64,000 nucleotides of DNA. Origin: Ceratobasidium sp. AG-K. Lineage: Eukaryota > Basidiomycota > Agaricomycetes > Cantharellales > Ceratobasidiaceae. Position 1 is the first letter of the stretch, and every line of letters starts with the position of its first letter. Under the pieces are notes generated by a model. That model worked only from the letters and a program-made list of their open reading frames with translations. It was not told the DNA's origin and did no database searches. The position numbers and the translations under genes were made by a program. Positions 34,345-49,021 of this stretch are shown piece by piece. Location: contig JAWNGF010000002.1 in NCBI GenBank assembly GCA_037039685.1, positions 1,178,001-1,242,000 of the forward strand, in the 5' to 3' direction.

Positions 34345-35374
34345 ATGTACAAACGAATCAACAAACGAATTCAAAAGAAGGAAAAAGAGGAGGCACTTGG
34401 TCTGGATGATGAGACCAAGGAGATACTAGGCATCCAAGACACCGACTCGGACGAGTCCGACTCTAGCGATGATCAATCCGACGCAGGCTCAACTCGGGAC
34501 GTTTCTGATGCGAGTGAGGGAGAGTCTTCCGACGACGACATCTCAAGACTGAAAAGGAAAAGGGAGCTGGGAATAGACAGTGAATCGAGCGACATAGGAG
34601 ATCAGGATGAGGACAATGAAGGCTCCGAGGATGAAGATGCCGAGGAGGAGGATGCTCCCCCAATGACCATTGCACAGGCACTCGCTGAACCCCTCTATCT
34701 CGTTCGTCAAGGTTCGGATGCACGCGAATGTATAGTATGTCCGGGGAAGGAAATCAAGCACGCCAAGATGGCATCTATCCATATAGCATCATCGGTAAGT
34801 CTTTGATAGAATGCGCTCAAACTTTTACTAACGTAACCGGACAGACGCATTTACGGAGAATGAAGCGGTTCGCAGCGTTAGCATCTCGTATCGGAGATGG
34901 GGACGAGGACCCTCGACTGCTGGTTGCTGCACTGGACGAGTCGGCACGTATTGCTCCCAAAGAACAGGCTCCCGCCAAGGTAAGGCTGACCTACCAACTT
35001 CTGATTCCAATTAATCTATGTAACAGCCCCCGACGGAGCCGAGAGTACCCAGGAAGGACCGCCGTCTCGCTAAACGACAGCGACGTCAAGAGCGTAGGGC
35101 TGCCAAAAATGTCGACCCTAAACTACCGGCCCGAGCGGCTTCGCAGCACCAGGAACAATCGGCGTCGACCGTGAACTCCAAGTCGACCACCGATCACGTC
35201 CTTCAAAAGAAGTTGCTGAGTCGTCACTTGGAAGGAATAAAGAAACACAAAAAGGTACATCCAGGTCGCCTGACTAGGTCTTTACTCATACGACAGCTAG
35301 ACCAAACCCAACACACTCAAACCCAAGTCCAAAAGTGTCAAGGCCTGACGAGCACGTTTTTCTTGGCGTTCTGA
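34345..35374 (+). CDS. Acidic/basic putative nucleolar protein with a C2H2-like finger
   Basis: Begins MYKRINKRIQKKEKEEALGL, then a long acidic Ser/Asp/Glu stretch (residues about 35-100), then LYLVRQGSDARECIVCPGKE with KHAKMASIHIASSTHLRRMK. The Cys-x2-Cys followed by two His (IHIASSTH) is like a single zinc finger, completed only after splicing. A strongly basic region follows (RKDRRLAKRQRRQERRAA; LEGIKKHKK). Alternating acid and base blocks are typical of ribosome-biogenesis factors, but I do not recognise the family. The last candidate intron (from 35255, 42 bp) is frame-neutral, so the exact C-terminus is open. Confidence 0.72.
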
Positions 35375-36003
35375 TTCACACATTCCTGTTTGCTCACACT
35401 AATTTATGTTGCTACTCGTGTGTATCATTCTGGCTGAGACGAAGAGTCTATCGAACGCTCGGAAAAAATCGACATTCGCAGGAAAGTTTCCGATCAGGTC
35501 ACAAGGTCGCATGAGCAATTTACACCAGACACGCCTCATGTCAATCGAGTCTTCGTACCTATCCCCATGTTATTCGCTGGATTGAGTTCTTATAGCGTTC
35601 TTATTCCTTTCGGGTACTGACTAACCGGCCGGAGGCACATGGAGCTCACGTGCGAGTGCATCAAATTAGCTCCAGAACCCGACCGCTGCCGAGCTACACT
35701 GATTCTCTTTCTAAATGCGGTTGCTTCCCTCCCAATTATACAGTTCTGATTCCAATTGACCCCCCTCACACATGACCCGGCTGACCCCTGCCCATATGAC
35801 CGCGACTTGCGCAACGACCTTCTCGAATCGCAGGATCGGCGCCGGCTAAACGAGAATCCTCTTTCGGAACGAGAAACTGATTTTTCAACTTGTAAAGCTT
35901 GTCTCGCAATTCACGGTTCTCGTATAAATACACACACTCGTTTGCTGTCGTTCGTTACTACTCGGCTTTGAGTTAGCATCGCATCACTTTCACTCGTCTC
36001 ACC
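35375..36003. other. Intergenic, glucoamylase promoter
   Basis: No gene is seen. Contains the TATA box at 35923. Regulatory sites cannot be assigned with confidence. Confidence 0.5.
35923..35930 (+). promoter_or_regulatory. TATA box of the glucoamylase gene
   Basis: TATAAATA about 75-80 bp before the ATG at 36004, fitting a strongly regulated secreted hydrolase. Confidence 0.55.
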
Positions 36004-38267
<2,264 letters not shown>

Positions 38268-38439
38268 ATCGTACGCACACGAGTGATAGCCTGTACAAGC
38301 GTCATAGTTGGTCGTGTGTTGTGAAAGTAACCTCTAGATGTAGAGTTCCCAATTTCATTAGTTGTTTAGAATTCTGGCTCGCGTGATAATTGTCCGAATA
38401 AATCCTATAGTCTAAGAGAATATTTGACAGGTTTTATGA

Positions 38440-39983
38440 CTATTGGAGTCCCGCAATGACCTTGTCGGTCATGGCAATAAGCTAGTCCAACTAGTTAGAC
38501 TCCTTGTCCTGAGTTGCATATACCCAGACGCACCTGATGAATGTCTGGTCGCTCCTTTGGGTCTACCTTCAAACACGCGTCAATCAGTCCTATCAAACCC
38601 TCGCTCCATCGGCCAGCGCTCTCAGGCGGATGCTTGTATCTCCCGCTCATAACAGCCATCGCCATACTTCCGCCCTGTTCCATTGTTTGGGTCGTCTCGA
38701 ATGGTGAATGTCCATAGGCCAGCGCGAATAACAAGCATCCAAGGGACCAAATATCGACGGCTTCGGTGAGTGTAGTCCCAGTCTTAACATCGAAGAGTTC
38801 AGGGGCACGGTAGGGCATTGTGGATTGTTCTGCCGCCAGGTCCTGAAGCGGCGTTAGTTGGGAAATATCAATAGTGGGAACCTTACTTGTTGGATCAAGG
38901 CCTGGGAGCGGTCTTCAATTTTTATACGGGCACGAATCGTACTTCCGACTAAAATAAATCAACGAATCAAACGGTGAATCAAAGGAGAGGGCATGTAACA
39001 TGCTTACAGTCCATGAGGATTGGGGTTACGCCATCGTCGGCATACATCACGTTCCTAAAAGCTCGTCGTAAGTCAAAAAGGTCGTTCAGGCATACTGATA
39101 CTCACGCAGGCTTGATGTCCCGGTGCGCATATGGAACGAGGACGCCCTCCGCACCCGCCTCGCCCGCTTGGGTCTCAATTTCTCCCAGCTCTGCGTCCCC
39201 ATCGAATACAATCCTGCTCTCGTCTCCCACAGGATCACGACTTGGTGGAGGGGCATTCCTAAGAGGCTGAGCCGAGTAGGTATACCCACCGCCATGTTCG
39301 TCGTCCGAGTCGTCCCCGCCATCGGGTTGAGGAAGTAACGATGCGTGGTGATCGTCGTCTTGATCTGCATGTGCTGGAGACGGGCTGGGCTGCCGTGCCG
39401 GTGCTGAACCTGCCCGAGGGTCGCGTGCGGGCGCGCGGTAATCGTGCATAGCCCGTACAGCGAGACATGTCCCACGGAAGACCTTTGCGAGTTCGAGTTC
39501 GCTGAAATGCGTTCCAGCAAGGGCGTGCGAGGTGATGGCGTCTTGGAGGTTACCGCGTTGGTAGAATGGTAGAAAGAGGTATACGATTTTGCCTTCGTCG
39601 TGGTCTTGCACGACCGCTGAGTCGAGGATTCGGATAATGTTTGGGTGTCTGCGGAGGTTATGAGGCGCGGCATAAACAGAATGTGTTCGGAAGGCGCACC
39701 TGAATCGTCTGTAGGCCTCGACCTCTTTCATCACCTCGCGCACTCCGTCCTCGCCTGTGGGGCACCGAATCTTCTTGAGCGCAAATAGTCGACCGCTGGT
39801 TGCGTCTTCAACCAGATATACAAAGCTGAACCCTCCTTCTCCGAGCACGCGCTTGACGACAAACGATCGACCGTTGACTTTGATCGTCGCGGATTGTCGA
39901 CACATGCATGATGACAGGGCAAACACTGCGTCGGTCGCCTTTTCTCGAAGCGAGTCTATAACTTGGAGGATTCCGCCGGACAT
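38440..39983 (-). CDS. STK16/Env7-type serine/threonine kinase of the NAK family
   Basis: Kinase marks: GEGGFSFVYLVED (glycine loop), FALKKIRCP (Lys), YAHRDIKPANVM (catalytic loop), LMDFGS (DFG), MPYRAPELFDV (APE) and VDIWSLGCLLFALAYG. STK16 and yeast Env7 act at Golgi or vacuole membranes through palmitoylated N-terminal Cys; here SSCMC in the N-terminus could serve that role. A His/Asp/Pro-rich insert of about 110 residues (39110-39440) sits directly before the HRD loop. An intron near 39650-39705 restores AYRRFRHPNIIRI. The last intron gives the ending DIHQVIAGLQ. Confidence 0.9.
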
Positions 39984-40743
39984 GGTTGTTCAAGTTCTGG
40001 GAGGACGTTGGGAAGGAAATGGCTGCGGTTTATAGCGCACCGCGTAGTTGATGAGGCCGTGAGTGGCGGTGCTGCGGGCTAAACTTGGCCCGTAAACTAA
40101 GAAGATAATCTATATCATTATTATACACAATAAGTGTTGTGATTTATGAGTGGATGGATAATCACTTGCATATACGCTCGGTCAACGAGGACCTGCGACA
40201 AACAGACGTGGTAGGGATGGAGAAGCAAGCGCGCAAGTGATCTTCCCGTGCCAAACATCTTCACGTAATGCTATGCCAATATACCAAAACCGGTCCTCAT
40301 CTACGAGGTGGCGGATAGTTATACGTGTCCTGAGATTGACTTGAGGAGGGATCGTGATTTGGAACCTTCCTTCGGTGTGGGATATGAGTCCCGAACTACA
40401 AACTGCCATGGTCAATCAGCGTGTGAAAGCACGCACCCCCATGGCCAGCGAGCTTGTCGAGTCTATCGCTAAATCTCGAATTTCAACCCGAATCTGACTC
40501 GCATCACGATAGCTTTACGTTGAGATTGTCATGATGGGCTTGCCGGGCCCGAATGTTACATTTAATTCGTGCATATTTCATTCGGGTGTAAACCTGGATC
40601 GAGTCACAGATCTGAACTGCCCCGCAACCCTGCAAGCACCGCCTACGCCACGAGGAACCACGGGCGCTTTTTGTACTCTATAAAGATCTAGCCTGCCCTG
40701 GTGCCTCGGACGATCGACTTGCCCTTTCGTCGACTTTGGCGAA
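39984..40743. other. Divergent promoter region
   Basis: About 760 bp between the kinase and the AAA+ ATPase genes, read in opposite directions. A minus-strand open frame at 40182-40415 has no family signature. TATAAAGA at 40679 serves the right-hand gene. Confidence 0.5.
40679..40686 (+). promoter_or_regulatory. TATA box of the AAA+ ATPase gene
   Basis: TATAAAGA 58-65 bp before the ATG at 40744. Confidence 0.45.
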
Positions 40744-43700
40744 ATGGCCAATTCGACCGACACTGCGTGGTCGAGCATCCCGCTCTCCTCGCCAGTGCTA
40801 CTCAACCTCTACACGCTATGCGTCGTTGCAATTACGGCTGCTCTTGCCATTTGGGGACCTCAAGTCCTTTCTACTGTTATTGACCGCGCCAAAGAAGCAG
40901 TTGCATCCAAACCGGCAGAAGAAGAGGAAAAGACAGAAGAGGAAAATAAGGACAAGGAGAAAGAGGCCGAAAAAAAAGATGACTCGGATAAAAAGTGGAA
41001 ACGCAAGGACCAGATCTGGTGTGTAATAGCGTATTTTTTGTAACTCATTTTTGACAGGACTACGTGCAGGAACTATGGCTGGGAAGACATTGAGAAACCC
41101 AAGACCACGGAGGAGGACGATTCGAACATGACATTCCTTGCCATTAATCGCACTTGGGGTCGAAGCAGCAGCAGTGCGTTTGCCTATATCACTCCCTGAA
41201 TAAGTCGTACTTACCTGGCCCCATTTCGTCAAGTCCGCGACGACCATTTGTGGATAGAACTTAAAACCCCCGAATTGATCGAGCTCCTCAGGTACGCACG
41301 ACCTCATGACAAAAGACACGTTCTGATCATAAATTTAGGTTTGAATTCAAGCACGTTGACGGACTGGTTGACGAAAAGCCTGGAATTGACGCACGCGAGT
41401 TGTATACCGAAAGAGAGAGGCTCGCCGAACTAGCGGCTTCGGCTCCTCCTCCCGAGAAGGAAGAGGAGAAGAAGGACGGCGAGGACGGCGAGAAGAAAGA
41501 GGAAAAGGACGGCGAAAAAGGCGATAAAGAAACGAGCGATGCTAAAGACTCTGCCAAATCCGACGAGGATAAGGTCAAGAAATCAGAAAAACCCGAAACG
41601 ACTACTAAAGAATCGGACAACGCCGGTGACAAGGAGTCTAGCGACAAGGATAAAAAGGATAGCGGCAAGCCCAAAGAAGAGGAAGATGATGGCCGACCCA
41701 AACGTGACGTTCTTTCCGACGAGTATGTTCCCACCGGCCCCGATCTATCCAAGAAGGAATACGACCAGGCCCTTCGCGATCTCAAGCTTCTGTATCAATT
41801 TCTGCTCAAGGAGTTTGAAAAGGTCGAGGCCCGACTCGAAAAGTTGCGACCAGACGGCTTGATTTCTTGGCGACTGCTTTGGACATTTTTCCGCCAAGGT
41901 CAGCGCATTGAGACCGTTCATGCCTCGAGTGGAGAGACGATCTCGTTTATTATGGAGAGCTGGGATTATAATATCGACGACGACGGGAAGATGTAAGTCT
42001 CGAGGCTCCACCAGAAGATCGCATGGATTAACTAGCGGTGCAGGATGTTTGAAGTCCGTGGACGATGGCTCGAGTGGACTGGGTATCGGTTTGCAGAACA
42101 ACGCATTACTCGTCAGGTCGGAGAGTTTACGGTAGGTACTCGCTACGTCCGTGTACGTTCATCGTACCTAAACCTGTGTTTCCTGTAGGGATTGAAAAAG
42201 GCAACTCAGCTTCCGGTTCGACACCTGTCTGACGAGATGTTTAAAGCACTGATGGGTACTTGCTCTTCCCTCACCTCCAACTTTGCCCTAATCACCTTGT
42301 TGTCTAGATCGTGGTCGAATTTATAACAAGGTAGATATTATGCCATCGCTCAATTCCGATTCCTCACCGTTTCAATCTAGTATGCTGGCGTTCACCACCT
42401 CAACTACAAGTCACATATTATCCAAATGACTGCTATGGGACCATCCAAGACTCGTGCAGAAGGCCGCTTGATGGTTGATGTTGCTTCTTACCGTCGTATT
42501 AACCCTAACGCTGATCGATGGGAATAGTCAGTTCAAGTTTTACTGATGCTATTCTCCGTCACTAATTACTTCCGCAGCGACGACCCCCGCTACTACTCTG
42601 CTACCCGTGCCCAAAACGACGGCGCCTCATCCGCAACCTGGCGCACCACGCTCGAAGACGACGATCAAGACCTCGCTCTCCTGCCACCCACTACTCACGG
42701 CTGGTCGTTCGTTGCCAAGAAATGGGGCGAAATTCTCGTTGAAGATCTAACCCCAGTTCCGTTCCAGCCCCACATCTTCAACCACCTCGTGTTGCGCGAC
42801 GATTACAAGAGTTTGATTCGTAGTCTGGTCGATGCTCATGCTGGGCGTGGTGACGCTGCACTATTGACCGACGTGGTTACGGGCAAGGGCGGTGGACTTG
42901 TTATCGTTTTGCACGGCAAACCGGGTACTGGAAAAACTTTGACGGCAGAGGCGGTGTCTGAGCATTTGGAGGTATGTATGCGACTTCCTCCCGGTCGTTA
43001 GTGACTAATCTGGTTGTCTTGCAGCGACCGTTGTACACCGTGTCGTCTGGTGAACTTGGTGTTAGTGCGAGTGATCTTGAAACAAAGCTCCGCGACACGC
43101 TTGATGTGTGTACCCTCTTCTCATACGCCGTTTCCTGAGCCTCATTTCTTCCAGGTTGCTACGATTTGGAAAGCCGTCTTACTCATCGATGAGGTTGGTG
43201 TCAAACATGTGCATCGCAGATCACTGTTAATATTCTGCTTCTAGGCCGATGTGTTCCTTGAAGCGCGTTCAGTCACGAACTGCAACGGAATGCTTTGGTT
43301 AGCGTATTCTTGAGGGTCCTCGAATACCACTCTGGAGGTCAGTATCGATCCCTGTAGTCTCGCCGATCCAACGGCTGAAAAGTCTCTTTTCAAGTGCTGG
43401 TGCTGACAACCAATCGTATCCGGTCGTTTGATGATGCGTTCTTATCGTGAGTACATCTATCATGTTTCAGCACCTAACGTGCCTAATAGTATATTTCAGG
43501 CGATTCTCGGTCGCGCTCCGGTATCCCGACCTTGATAGGGAATCACGCAAAGTACTCTGGACCAAGGTGAGCACCATACGCACCTCCCTGATGCGCGGGC
43601 ACTGAACAAAGGTTTGTAGTTTTTGTTACTGGCAGGCGCTTCGGTCGAAGGTAGCAAATCAACCTCGTCCCTCAAAACGGTTACGGCCAGTACTACGGAT

Positions 43701-44024
43701 GGCATGAACACCGAAGGAGTGAATACGCCACGCCACTTTTCATTGACAGATGTCAACAAGTTATCGCAAAGGAACCTGAATGGCCGAGTCATCAAACAAT
43801 CAGTGCGCACCGCCCAGGCGCTGTCCGTTTCTGCCGGAGAACAACTCAGCATGTCTCATGTAAGTCCAATGTTGATGGACGGCTCGCCACCCCTAGTCTA
43901 ACATGTCTACAATCAGGTCGAAACCGTGCTCAAAATTTCCGATCAGTTCGCGGAGGATTGGAAAGAGCTCGAGTTTGGAGACCAACCAGAGGGCGGGTTG
44001 GGCCAAAAGAACATGTATGCGTGA
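40744..44024 (+). CDS. Membrane-anchored AAA+ ATPase, with one apparent base missing
   Basis: N-terminal helix (LLNLYTLCVVAITAALAIWG) then a Lys/Glu-rich charged region (41440-41700). A fungal-specific middle domain follows (LLYQFLLKEFEKVEARLEKL, LLWTFFRQGQRIETV, FEVRGRWLEWTGYRF), as in the DUF7025-AAA family. The ATPase core has Walker A VLHGKPGTGKTLTAEAVSEH, Walker B VLLIDEADVFLE and sensor 1 VLVLTTNRIRSFD. The frame breaks after VFLEAR: one base must be added at about 43270 to read the conserved SHELQRNALVSVFLRVLEYH. Without it the protein stops at 43313. It ends GQKNMYA. Substrate and organelle are unknown. Confidence 0.88.
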
Positions 44025-44289
44025 TTGTTTTTTCAAGCGCCCCGATCAGGTTCTCGAGGGTCTCATTTCATGTTGGACTACCACTGCGATACCCCACTAA
44101 TCTATATATTGCATCCTTGACCCAAGGCCATGTCTTGCGTTATTACCGCAAGAATTCCTGCCAGGCTGAGAGCCCAGAGATCACTTTTTCGCTGGATTTA
44201 ATCAATAATTTGTCGGCAACCGACCGGCCAGCGAGCTTGGCTTTGGGTTCTTTGAATGGCCCATACTCGGGCTAACATTTCAATATGTC

Positions 44290-44960
44290 GGGAGGTGGGT
44301 GCCGTTGACAAAGCATGCTAGCGTTGCTCGAGTCCTACAAAGCGAGGGAAATTTCACCCCATGTTGCAAATACCGGCCAAGTTGAAAGCAGAGTCTGGGC
44401 AGTAAAACGGGCTGAGTACACCCCTGGTGAACTAACCGTGATCAACGAGACGTGTTTCCCAAAGAACTTGTGAATTAGCTGCACGCTCGACAATGGTGTA
44501 ATGCTGTCGCCTACCGTTAGAGTTCATTCCCGAATGGGGTACGCACGGATCAACCTATTGTGCATGCACCGTCAGCCACCGCATCAACGGAGGAAGGCAA
44601 CCTCAAGAACTATACTTACCACGCTGGACATAATTACTACTGGGTTTGCCAATGTCTTGTTCAAAGGCCCCGCAAAGCTCTCGACACTATCGACTGGCCA
44701 AAACTAGCACCCTCCGTCAATGTCAGTAGTTCCTGGGCTTCCTCCAAAGTAGTGAGTGACGTTTTTGATGCGATTGAGGATGCCACGAGCCAGTGATTCG
44801 GCCGGGGGGAGCGCATCCGTGCCGTGAAATATACGCGGCACATCCGCGCATGTAACCGCATAGCGAGCGAGATCCTCTTCGTCAACAAGGTCTCGAGATG
44901 CGTCCGGGACAAGCCTGGATCTTCCGTTAAATCCAGTCATGGTTGAAAGCAAGAGACCGC
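44290..44960 (-). pseudogene. Decayed TAP-like alpha/beta-hydrolase gene, copy 1
   Basis: The minus strand preserves the C-terminal part of what looks like a TAP-like hydrolase: RYAVTCADVPRIFHG, LARGILNRIKNVTHYFGGSP, DGGC, then LANPVVIMSSV and, after a possible intron, VDPCVP. Family members carry AIxCxD, a long helix ending in xxSxxFGxS, then NPxLxIxNxxDPVTP. No N-terminal half or nucleophile motif is found next to it and frames change between blocks, so this is a fragment. The call rests on weak motif order. Confidence 0.45.
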
Positions 44961-45769
44961 CTACCCATTCAGTAATGGTGTAGGGTCACCACCCACGGCA
45001 CCTTTCAACCGTGACACCAAGCCAGTCCATGTGGCAGGAAATAACAGTGCATTGTAGATGATAGCTGTGGAATTAGTTGATGAGCCAACGACAGTATACA
45101 AGAAATTCGTACAAATAAAGCCACACCACAAGAGCAATTGACCTATGACTCAAGAAAACTGAACACATAAATTGCATAGTACATATTCTAAGTTAAATGG
45201 GTACCATAGCTACAAAACCAGTACACACGGACATTTGTTGTGTAAGAAATGATCGAGTCAAAAATAAAATGGATCCAGAGAAACCCTTGTACACTTTGGT
45301 AACAAGCAACCGAGCCCGCAGCTACTTTATTAGTGTTTCCTAGCCAAGGAGGTATAGTATATCATACCAAACTACTATACTACAGCCGGTGATTAACTAC
45401 TATAGGCCAACTTACCAGGTTGTTGCAAGATCTCAGGTTTCCAAATGAGTGTTAAAAAAGCGCCTGGTGGGTTGAGTCTCAACTAATATTATCCGCATTT
45501 TATGACGCCCCATATTCACGAAAACATCACTATTAAGTAAAGAATCACAGTAAAACCAGCTTGGCTTGCGCATACATGAGGCCCCTGAGACAATGCCACA
45601 ACGTTTTGCGATGCATAAATGCTATCCCTTGGCTCACAATTACATGGGTATATGCCCAAACAGCGGCTTCAGTGGCAGGCTTCCAAAAGATCCATGGTTG
45701 GGTTGTCGTGTAAGCTATCTGCAGGTAGAGCATTGGCTACAAAGTACGCAAGCGCCGGTTAGGATCTAC

Positions 45770-46800
45770 AAAGAAAAGAGAACTCGACGCCGTAATACGA
45801 AATCCCAAGTTGAATGTATGCTCCTGGCGGTAAAACGGATCAAACCTCTTACCCCTGTGGAGTTGACTGTGATCGAAGCGGATGGATTCCCTGGGAACTG
45901 TGGAAAAGCCGGGGGCTCGACAAAGGCGTGGTTCTGTAACTCAAAGCTTGGACTTTCAATTTTCACCAAATTTGGCCGAGTAATACGTACGGATCAACCC
46001 ATCGCGCATACAGTGAGCCACACGTGTAAGCGAGATCTGCATCAAGAAGCACGCTCACCACGCCAGACGCAATCATAATCGGGTTTGCCAGCGTCTTGCT
46101 CCACGGTCCCGCAGTGGCTTCGACACGTACAACCAGCCAGAACTACTAGTGGCATCCTTCATCGATTTCAATGGTCCCTGGACTTCCTCCGAAGTAGCAA
46201 GCCCAATTTGGGACGCGGTCGACAATCCCTCAAGCTAGTACTTCAAGTGTGAGGAGCGTGCCGTGTCACTGGACTTGCGCAGTGGATTGGCACGGCCGGT
46301 TGCATAGCGAAGGGCCGCTTCATCAAAACTTATGTAGATGGTTCCGACACGACTCCGGTGATTACGGTTTAAGTGGTGACTTGGCTACCCAATGGACCAT
46401 GGAACAATCGCGAGGCTCTCGCTCAGCAGTGGCGCAGGGTTGCCGTCTGTCGCAAACTGTAATCGTGACGCGAGGTTAGCACGGGCGTCAGGAAACAGGT
46501 GTCCATCGTATAGACTCGGAGCAGAGTTGTCAGTAAGCCTGCATTTGAGAACATATGTTTCGCTTACATAGAATACATGCGTCAAATACCCTGGTCTAAC
46601 ATGGTTTGAGGATGCGACAGGTTTTGCATGTACCCTGTCAGCCAATTCCCCAACACAGCTCGAACGACTTTGGCTGACGGCTTGAATTCCTTGGAAATTG
46701 CACAAGCCTCGCCACTTCTTTTCAACGGCACATACACGATCGGCGAGGGGAGATCTGATCGTATCGTGCGTTGGGGGGGGGGGGGGGGTTCCAAGAGCTG
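45770..46800 (-). pseudogene. Decayed TAP-like alpha/beta-hydrolase gene, copy 2
   Basis: Nucleotide blocks at 45825-45930 and 45975-46225 match 44400-44510 and 44525-44790, so this is a duplicate of copy 1. The minus strand gives ANPIMIASGVV then VDPYVL, with stops between. Upstream, LFPDARANLASRLQFATDG resembles the stretch before the AIxCxD motif in TAP-like enzymes. Further remnants may extend toward 48200 but cannot be aligned by eye. Not functional. Confidence 0.42.
46773..46788 (+). repeat. Homopolymer G16
   Basis: An uninterrupted run of 16 G on the plus strand inside the relic region. Such runs are unstable in replication and sequencing, so its length may be inexact. Confidence 0.9.
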
Positions 46801-49021
46801 AGCACAAACTTCATTGGTAGTTGTTTAACAGCCCAAATAAGGTCTGAAATAGTCTTAATCATACCTTTACCAATGCAATTGTTTCCTACCCAAGCCACGG
46901 CTCATTTTAGCCTAAGTCCAGACACGGCAAGGTCCCGTGCCGTCGCTGAGTGTCGATGTCATACAGCATGCCAGGATCGGTTGTCACGTTTGGGGGCTTA
47001 GTGTAGCTCGACTGAGAAGTTGAGATACAATTGCCAAGATTCGCCCTCCCCAATAACCAAATACATTCACTAGTATTTCGACGGCGCTAATTTCTGTGCG
47101 CTCTCGATTTGAAGCGTTGGACTTTGGTCTGCCACACGCAAATGTAATTTGACTGCGGAGTTTGGAAGATGTTCGCCTGCCCCATCATGCCGCTAGTGCC
47201 TGCCAGGAGATTTACACCGAATAGACCATGCACTCACTCTGAATACTTCATTCCTTCCGAAGATCAAGCGTTCGTATGTTACAAATCAACACTGTCCAGC
47301 CGTGATTCTGATTAACGATTCTCCCAGGAGTGTCGGGCCATCTACAGCCATCATTACAGGGCAAGATTGACAACGAATGTCGATAGCTTACCGCGATTGG
47401 TCAACGCCAGGCCGCGGCACAAGCCGGTGTCCGCCTTGCACCTCGCTAAGGCAATAGCTGCCGTTTCGTTGCTTAGGTCAAAGTGGTTCAGAGAGCCATT
47501 CATAACACCCACACAGCGAGCACGTAATCGTGAAAATAAGCACCGTGCTCGATCCTCACTGGTAATACCTGCATATTTGCGCCACTCAAGATCGAGTGGT
47601 GACTCGAATATCTTTGTTGGGACGCTGCTTAGCCATGCTCCGCAACATGTGGGTCCAAAAGGCGTACCGAATAACCATTCTAGCGAGTCTCTGGCCCGAG
47701 GGATCCGAGTGTTCCGAAGCCATTCAGATTGTTTCAATATTCAAAGGTTAAATCCCTCCAGCTTGAAGTCCGAAATGCCCACATATATACCTCTCCCAAT
47801 AGGCTGTACGTATGTATGCCCCTGCTCGAGGAAAAAACACCCGATCATGACGGGATTTCATGCACGCACGTCATCTAGGTACAAATTGCCCTGGCTGAAA
47901 TGTCTAGGAACAGCAGTAGACATCGATTCGTATAATTTGTCCCTGTTGATGAGTCCTGAGTAGGTCATATCACGGATGTACACCAAGGCAAATGTGCACA
48001 CCTCAATTTTGTGCATTACACAAAGCGAATCATTGCAGAATACGCGTGCATGACATGAACCTGCCTGTGCTTCTTCGGAGTCTTCTCTCCGGTCCACTGC
48101 CTGTACCTCTGCTTCGAATGCTTCCATATTATATAAAGTCACTGGAGTTGGTGGGGCAGGGGGATCGCAGCAGGCTACCACATGACCCGCTACCCGGTCC
48201 GGTTCCAATGGGAAAATTACCACCTAAGGTGATGCTCTGATCATCGATGCAAGATTTGGGTCTGCCGAGCTGCGTACCATACCTTTGTGTGCAGTGGATG
48301 CACATCACTCTTGGACACAAGTGGATAACCTCCCAAGCTGGCAAGGTGGTGATGCCGTCCAACGGCTAAACTAGTGTCCGACACGTGCTGTGCAAACGAA
48401 CAATAGTCCAGATGCTCCTCATGGATCATCTGATATGGGGTGGTGCTGACGCCCTTCTAGAGGTAGATGCATGAAGCGCAAGGTGAGGTCCGCTGGAGGG
48501 ATAGTCTGGAGACGGCAGCCGTGGCATGCTAGGTTTAGTCACGCCAAGCAACTTTTCGATAGGTTTCGAGCGGATGGTACTTCACTAAGAAAGCAGCGCA
48601 AAGAGAAGTCGCTTACAGAGCCAAGCCGAAGTGCAACGACAGAATCAGAAGTCGAGAAGCATCAATCAAGATCGGCGACCGATAATTCGACCAACAGTTT
48701 TGAATGGTTTAAACATTTATAACTTTGTAAGCTCACAACCGAGATTTAATCTGAAGTTTGGACTATCGGGGTCAAGAGCAGAGCAATACACGCGATTGGC
48801 GTCTATGAGCAGGCGCCAAGGGTCCTATGACACGGTTACGTGACCGTGTGACGTCGGTCGAGTACCTCGATTCTGTCATGCGGGCCGCCGTTTATGCCTC
48901 GTTGGCGGCCAGGCTGCCCTTTTCTCACCACCACGCAGACTGGAGATGGGTTTCTCCTCAAAGGTTACTACCCCCAAACCATTCCTATAGTAGTACTTGC
49001 AATTGAAACGATCTACAGGGC
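46801..49021. other. Relic-rich intergenic region upstream of the second glyoxal oxidase
   Basis: No intact gene. Open frames of 198 codons (47367-47963, plus) and 127 and 121 codons (47354-47737 and 47858-48223, minus) show no firm family signature. Some may be further parts of the hydrolase relic. Confidence 0.45.

Noticed and set aside
47367..47963. 198-codon plus-strand open frame
   Set aside because: Lies in relic-rich sequence, and the opposite strand is equally open; no family match by eye.
48129..48240. EPDRVAGHVV on the minus strand as part of the TAP-like relic
   Set aside because: It resembles a post-nucleophile hydrolase stretch, but its order relative to the other blocks does not fit one gene; probably chance.
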